The notes under the pieces are model-generated. The model worked only from the letters and a program-made list of their open reading frames with translations. It was not told the origin of the DNA and made no database searches. A stretch of 9,781 nt of DNA from RUG11867 sp964472425 (GTDB lineage Bacteria > Bacillota_I > Bacilli_A > RF39 > UBA660), in assembly GCA_964472425.1 (NCBI GenBank), contig CAYYLF010000059.1, positions 1 to 9,781 on the forward strand, given 5' to 3'. This document shows, one piece after another, positions 6,220-9,781 of the stretch. Numbering within the stretch: the stretch's first letter is position 1; each line of letters opens with the position of its first letter. The translations under genes and the position numbers were made by a program.

Positions 6220-7548
6220 ATGAAGAAAGTTAGAGAGATTGAGGTCGGCTTGGACGAGTTTAAGACAATTAAAACCAACAGACGGGTGTTGAGTTTGCAA
6301 CTCGGGACGAATGAGATGAAAGGTATCGAAACCAAAGATAAAGTCGCCTTCGTAACCGTGGGGAAGAGAAAGAAACTAAAACGCAAGGTGAAGAAGATTC
6401 ACAATTATTCCAATCTCGAAGAGGTGTCCAAGAATGTACCGAAGTCCAAGTTGGGGCTCAAAGGTAAAGGACAAGTAGAGTTGAGCTTTCTAGAAGCGGA
6501 GTTTTCGAAGAAAGACGTCGAGAAGTATGGACTCGTCGGTATAGAGTTTGCACGAAAAATCACTTTTATGCGGATTTTGTTCGTAATTTTGTGCGTCGTC
6601 CTTGCGTGTATGTTGTGGTTCAAATTGGACGGTTGGCTCGATAAAATGAACGCCGAGAAAGTAAATGCTCGAATAAACGAATTGAGTCGCGAACGAGTTA
6701 GTTATGTGTTTATCGAAATCAATCCTTCGATGGTGTTCATCATGAAGGGCGACTCGGTCGCGAGTGTCGCTTGTTTGAACGAGGATTGTATGAGCATGTA
6801 CGACGAGATGCATGTCGAAGGAGCTAGTCTCAAGGAAGGTATCGAATCGGTATATAGTCTTGCAAAGAATAAGGGATTCGATGTCTCGGCCGGCGTGACT
6901 GTGAAATCGAGCGAAAACGTCAAACTGGAAGGCTTAGATTATGTGAGTGTAGAGTATGTAAATCCGAACGAAGAGAAAGTTATGCTCGAAGGAATTCAAA
7001 ATAACGAGGAGAAAGTCGTCCAGAATGACGACGAGGACTATTATGCCAAGTTGTGGGATGAACTCAAGAAAGATTCGAAGTATGGAAAAGTTTACGATTG
7101 TGCTATGAACGGGGATAGGTTGGAATGCCATTTCGTGGCCAGTACCATAAGTCCTTTGGAGGGAATATTGGACGGGAGCAGCCCCGTGACGAAGGTAATG
7201 CAGATATGGCTTTTCACTCACTTGGACGATATAGGAAGAACACTCGATAAATTTAACATCGAAAATGATTTCTTAGAAGATATGACGGGAGACGAGGTCA
7301 GATCGAATACTTTGTATTTGAATGGTATTCCTTTCAATTACGTACTCGATTATACACATAACGAATTGAACATTAAAAATGCTTGTTATAGTCGAACTCA
7401 AAAACGAGGCACATGTTATCCAGAATTCAACATGTGCGAGTGTACGATGGAAGTGAAAGCATTTGCGCTTGCCGATTTGGATTTATTGAATCCGACGAGC
7501 GTCTTGGGCAAGTTGCAAGTCGATGATTCCGAACCTAGAATGTGTTAG
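6220..7548 (+). CDS. Membrane protein: ASCH-like cytosolic domain, one TM helix, RsgI-like outer domain
   Basis: No named family covers the whole 442-aa chain. Residues ~8-110 resemble an ASCH domain, a PUA-like fold linked to RNA or nucleotide binding: a strand pattern around RRVLSLQLGTNE and KDKVAFVTVG, then NYSNLEEVSKNVPKSKLGL and EKYGLVGIEF. The usual K..E..R signature reads RRVLSLQL, so catalytic residues of ASCH hydrolases appear changed. A hydrophobic helix at 115-134, preceded by ARK and FMR, indicates cytosol-in, C-terminus-out topology. Residues ~158-230 (SYVFIEINPS, ACLNED, LKEGIESVYSLAKNKGF) match the extracytoplasmic middle domain of anti-sigma factors such as RsgI, but the sigma-binding RsgI N-terminal domain is missing and ASCH stands in its place. 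Residues 240-442 are unrecognised and cysteine-rich. The ribosome binding site is AGGAGTGA (6206-6213). The gene lies between the fic-like and NERD-helicase genes and probably forms an operon with them. A sensor-to-nucleic-acid role is inference. Confidence 0.75.
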   Translation: MKKVREIEVGLDEFKTIKTNRRVLSLQLGTNEMKGIETKDKVAFVTVGKRKKLKRKVKKIHNYSNLEEVSKNVPKSKLGLKGKGQVELSFLEAEFSKKDVEKYGLVGIEFARKITFMRILFVILCVVLACMLWFKLDGWLDKMNAEKVNARINELSRERVSYVFIEINPSMVFIMKGDSVASVACLNEDCMSMYDEMHVEGASLKEGIESVYSLAKNKGFDVSAGVTVKSSENVKLEGLDYVSVEYVNPNEEKVMLEGIQNNEEKVVQNDDEDYYAKLWDELKKDSKYGKVYDCAMNGDRLECHFVASTISPLEGILDGSSPVTKVMQIWLFTHLDDIGRTLDKFNIENDFLEDMTGDEVRSNTLYLNGIPFNYVLDYTHNELNIKNACYSRTQKRGTCYPEFNMCECTMEVKAFALADLDLLNPTSVLGKLQVDDSEPRMC

Positions 7549-7581
7549 ATCAAAGATTGATGAGAATTGAGGTAGTAAATT

Positions 7582-9330
7582 ATGGCGGTAATGTATCCGA
7601 GTAAACCTAAGGAATGTACGGCGAAGAGTCAAGAAGGGGCGATGTTTGAGGCTCTTTCCAAGTTGTCAGATGAATATTACGTGTTTCATTCGTTTGCGAT
7701 AGTAAGTGTAGATTCCGAGAAAATCGTACACGAGAGCGAGACGGATTTCGTCATATTTCATCCCAAGAAAGGTATCTTGTGTTTGGAAGCGAAAGCCGGG
7801 CGAGTGAAATACGAAAATGGAGAATGGTTTTACGGAAGTGGCATTTCGATGAGTCACGACGGTCCATTTCATCAGGCGAGCAACAACAAGTGGAAGTTGA
7901 AGAGATACATCGAAAATAGAGGTCTCGGTTATCTACTAGAGAGATGCAAACTCATGCATGCAGTATGGTTCCCAACGATTACGAAGAAACATTTCAATGG
8001 TGTGTATCTTCCAGCCGAGGCGGATGCGAAGTTGATGCTCACGAAGGACGACATGGACGACATAGAAGGAGCAATCGCGAGAATTTTCGATTACGAACTT
8101 TCGAGTCGCGTGGAGACCGATTTGACTTCGTCGGAGGTCAAAACACTTTTAAATAAGGTGCTCGCCCCGTCGTTCAATCTGATTTCGATTTCGGAGATGA
8201 CCATGAATCATCGCAGGGATGTGTTCAAAGCTATGCTCAGGGAACAGGTCGCCTTACTCGATTATTTGGAGGAACAGAACACGGCCGTCATAAATGGAAT
8301 GGCCGGGACGGGCAAGACTATCATGGCCGTAGAGAAGGCGAAGAGACATGCGGACAAGGGAGAAGAAGTATTGTTTCTCTGCTATAATCAGTTTTTGAAG
8401 GATTATCTCAGAGAAGCTTACCGATACGAGCACGTGTCTTATTTCACGATAGACGGATTCGCATGTAAGATGTGCGATACGGAGAGTTCGGATTACGGGA
8501 AGTTACAGGAAGTCATTTTGGATTTAATCGAGAAGGGGGCTTTTCCTTACAAGCACGTCATAATCGACGAAGGACAAGATTTCGGTCGTGAAGATTTGGA
8601 CGAGAGCGATGTCATAGAGTTGTTGAAGTTAGCGGTCTTAGACGACGAGGAGAAGGGCGGGACTTTCTACGTGTTCTACGACAAGAATCAAATGGTTCAG
8701 TCGGATAAGATTCCTTCTTATATAAGCGAAGCGGATTGCAAACTCACTTTGTATAGAAATTGTCGTAATACTAGAAACATTGCGACTTCATCTTTGAGGT
8801 TGCTACAGAGCGACAAGATGCCGAAGTTGTACGACGGGGCCTTGGAAGGCGAGGCTCCAGAGATGTACGTCGTTCAAGATGAAAGTTCAGTAATCGAGGC
8901 TTTGAATTCTTCTTTGGCTAGTATACGAGAAGAAGGATACGAGGACATACAGATTCTCACTTGCAAGAAGGTGGAGACGAGTGCCATCGTGGATTTTTGT
9001 GAAGGTGGGATGTACATTTTCGAGGGAAAGAAGATTCCCTTTACGACTTGTCGGAAGTATAAAGGCTTGGAGGCCGATGCTATCGTGCTCATCGATATGG
9101 ATATGAGCATATACGAACAATGCCGCGAGAAAATCTTGTACGTAGGGTCTTCGAGAGCACGTTATAAGTTGTCGATAATTTCTATGTTTTCGACTGGCGA
9201 ATGCAATGAGCTCATAGAGAGTGCGGGCGGCAAAAAGACCAAGAAACCACAGAGAGCTTTGGCGACAATGTTCAATGCAAAGTACAAAGAAGTCGCAAAT
9301 AAAGAGGCAAAAGAACTTGTCGAAGTATAG
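7582..9330 (+). CDS. NERD nuclease-like domain fused to a superfamily I (UvrD-like) helicase
   Basis: The 582-aa protein probably acts on DNA by ATP-driven translocation plus cleavage. Residues ~15-135 form a NERD domain (restriction-endonuclease-like fold): Glu18 in SQEG, Asp55 in ETDFVI, then Glu69-Ala-Lys71 in LEAKAG, and Gln98. These are the expected catalytic positions and all are kept. The helicase follows: Walker A GMAGTGKT (239-246), motif Ia FLCYNQFLKDYLR (265-277), Walker B VIIDEGQDF (326-334), LYRNCRNTRNIA (390-401), RKYKGLEADAIVLID (491-505) and motif VI VGSSRAR (521-527). GSSRAR stands where UvrD-type helicases have ALTRA[RK]. No accessory DNA-binding module or membrane segment is seen. 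The start has GAGGT (7569-7573) eight bases upstream, 33 bases after the previous gene. NERD-helicases occur in varied bacterial contexts, including suspected defence islands. The biochemical class is secure; the biological role is not. Confidence 0.9.
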   Translation: MAVMYPSKPKECTAKSQEGAMFEALSKLSDEYYVFHSFAIVSVDSEKIVHESETDFVIFHPKKGILCLEAKAGRVKYENGEWFYGSGISMSHDGPFHQASNNKWKLKRYIENRGLGYLLERCKLMHAVWFPTITKKHFNGVYLPAEADAKLMLTKDDMDDIEGAIARIFDYELSSRVETDLTSSEVKTLLNKVLAPSFNLISISEMTMNHRRDVFKAMLREQVALLDYLEEQNTAVINGMAGTGKTIMAVEKAKRHADKGEEVLFLCYNQFLKDYLREAYRYEHVSYFTIDGFACKMCDTESSDYGKLQEVILDLIEKGAFPYKHVIIDEGQDFGREDLDESDVIELLKLAVLDDEEKGGTFYVFYDKNQMVQSDKIPSYISEADCKLTLYRNCRNTRNIATSSLRLLQSDKMPKLYDGALEGEAPEMYVVQDESSVIEALNSSLASIREEGYEDIQILTCKKVETSAIVDFCEGGMYIFEGKKIPFTTCRKYKGLEADAIVLIDMDMSIYEQCREKILYVGSSRARYKLSIISMFSTGECNELIESAGGKKTKKPQRALATMFNAKYKEVANKEAKELVEV

Positions 9331-9350
9331 ATTTACAATCTATTGTAAAT
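9331..9350. promoter_or_regulatory. Perfect 9-bp palindrome (possible operator)
   Basis: ATTTACAAT and ATTGTAAAT form a perfect inverted repeat with a CT spacer, starting at the first base after the NERD-helicase stop codon. No T-run follows on either strand, so it is a poor terminator. It lies about 20 bases upstream of the -35 box of the downstream promoter, a plausible place for a dimeric repressor or activator. The half-site TTACAAT recalls Fur/PerR- or BlaI-like operators only loosely. Confidence 0.5.
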
Positions 9351-9368
9351 AAAATGTAACGAAAAGTC

Positions 9369-9398
9369 TTGATTTTACATATAATAATGTGGTATAAC
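9369..9398 (+). promoter_or_regulatory. Extended -10 promoter of the terminal noncoding RNA
   Basis: TTGATT (9369-9374) and TATAAC (9393-9398) are separated by 18 bases, with TG at 9390-9391 giving an extended -10. Transcription should start near 9405. No open reading frame with a ribosome binding site follows, which points to a noncoding transcript. Confidence 0.6.
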
Positions 9399-9404
9399 TT
9401 AGTT

Positions 9405-9781
9405 ACTTGAGGAGACTCGTGTTCTTTGAAAATTAGATAATGAACTATATGAAAGACCGCAGAAGCAATGCGGTATAGACAGTGTCACGTTCTCTTTACT
9501 TTCGTGAGCGATTATGGAAGGGATAGAGTGGCGTCTCACAGCAATGTGAGATGCGGGATCTACGAAGTAGAAAAAGTGATTCTGGTAGTTCTCTTTAATG
9601 GCTTATAAGGTACGAATGGATAGGCGGAGCAATCACAAACTTTTCCGGTAGAAAACGGGAAGAATAACTCTTCAGTTTACTGGGGTAGCACCTAGAGAAC
9701 GGGAGGGACGCTAAGTAAACTCCGTGCGGTTGATGTCTGGCGACAGGCTATAAGTCTAGGATTCGGTAAGAGTAGCACAAT
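9405..9781 (+). ncRNA. Candidate large structured noncoding RNA, class unassigned, cut by the window edge
   Basis: About 375 nt carry no credible gene but many exact helices. ACCGCA (9456-9461) pairs with TGCGGT (9469-9474), extended by CTAT/ATAG. GCGTCTCACA (9531-9540) and TGTGAGATGC (9545-9554) form a ten-pair stem capped by the GNRA loop GCAA. TCTAC (9559-9563) pairs with GTAGA (9567-9571), GAAGA (9659-9663) with TCTTC (9669-9673), and AGTTTACT (9674-9681) with AGTAAACT (9714-9721), enclosing 32 nt. GTCTG (9735-9739) pairs with CAGGC (9744-9748) around a second GNRA loop, GCGA. A promoter and a boxA-like element precede it. I do not see the hallmarks of RNase P RNA, tmRNA, SRP RNA, or 16S or 23S starts. 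Large ornate RNAs (ROOL, GOLLD, OLE) or a group II intron domain I are the alternatives to test. The 3' end is outside the window. Confidence 0.55.
9420..9432 (+). promoter_or_regulatory. boxA-like antitermination element
   Basis: TGTTCTTTGAAAA closely matches the boxA-like sequence found in Firmicutes rRNA leaders and 16S-23S spacers, where NusB-NusE loading protects long untranslated transcripts from early termination. It lies about 15 nt after the predicted start point, the position expected for such a leader. Here no rRNA follows within the window. Confidence 0.55.

Noticed and set aside
9331..9356. Palindrome as the rho-independent terminator of the operon
   Set aside because: The following bases are AAAATG and the opposite strand also lacks a T-run, so the required U-tract is missing in both directions.
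9405..9781. RNase P RNA, tmRNA, SRP RNA or 16S/23S rRNA
   Set aside because: The hallmark sequences (for example GAGGAAAGUCC of RNase P, or the conserved 16S and 23S starts) are absent in the part that can be seen.

Overview
The window looks like a chromosomal segment of a Bacillota (Firmicutes) bacterium, probably an uncultured Bacilli-type gut organism. The evidence is a T-box riboswitch in front of ileS, strong AAGGAG ribosome binding sites, a SipW-type signal peptidase, A+T-rich promoters of the TTGACA/TATAAT kind, and a surface-protein tail of a type I associate with gut Firmicutes metagenomes. The exact lineage is inference.

Layout from left to right. (1) Positions 1-715, minus strand: the 5' part of an IS1634-like DDE transposase gene. 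It runs off the left edge and is broken by a one-base frameshift near 553. (2) 778-1053: the C-terminal remnant of a surface or prepilin-like protein, next to the IS end and followed by a terminator. (3) 1200-2393: an S26B (SipW-like) signal peptidase with an unusual ~200-residue repetitive acidic tail. (4) 2398-2667: a strong promoter and an isoleucine T-box leader with specifier AUC, controlling (5) ileS at 2689-5406, which ends in a clear intrinsic terminator.

The right half is accessory in character. A new promoter (5488-5516) drives three closely packed genes. The first (5550-6203) is a Fic-fold protein with Gln in place of the catalytic His but with an intact N-terminal inhibitory motif. 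The second (6220-7548) is a single-pass membrane protein joining a cytosolic ASCH-like domain to an extracytoplasmic RsgI-like domain and a cysteine-rich C-terminus. The third (7582-9330) is a NERD nuclease-superfamily I helicase fusion. I see no terminator between them. Together they could form a membrane-linked stress or defence module; that is a hypothesis, since none is assigned to a named system.

After the third gene comes a perfect palindrome (9331-9350), an extended -10 promoter, an rRNA-style boxA-like element (9420-9432), and then about 350 nt without a gene. This stretch is full of hairpins, including two GNRA tetraloops, and runs off the right edge. It is the best candidate here for a large structured noncoding RNA. 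I could not assign it to a known class by eye.
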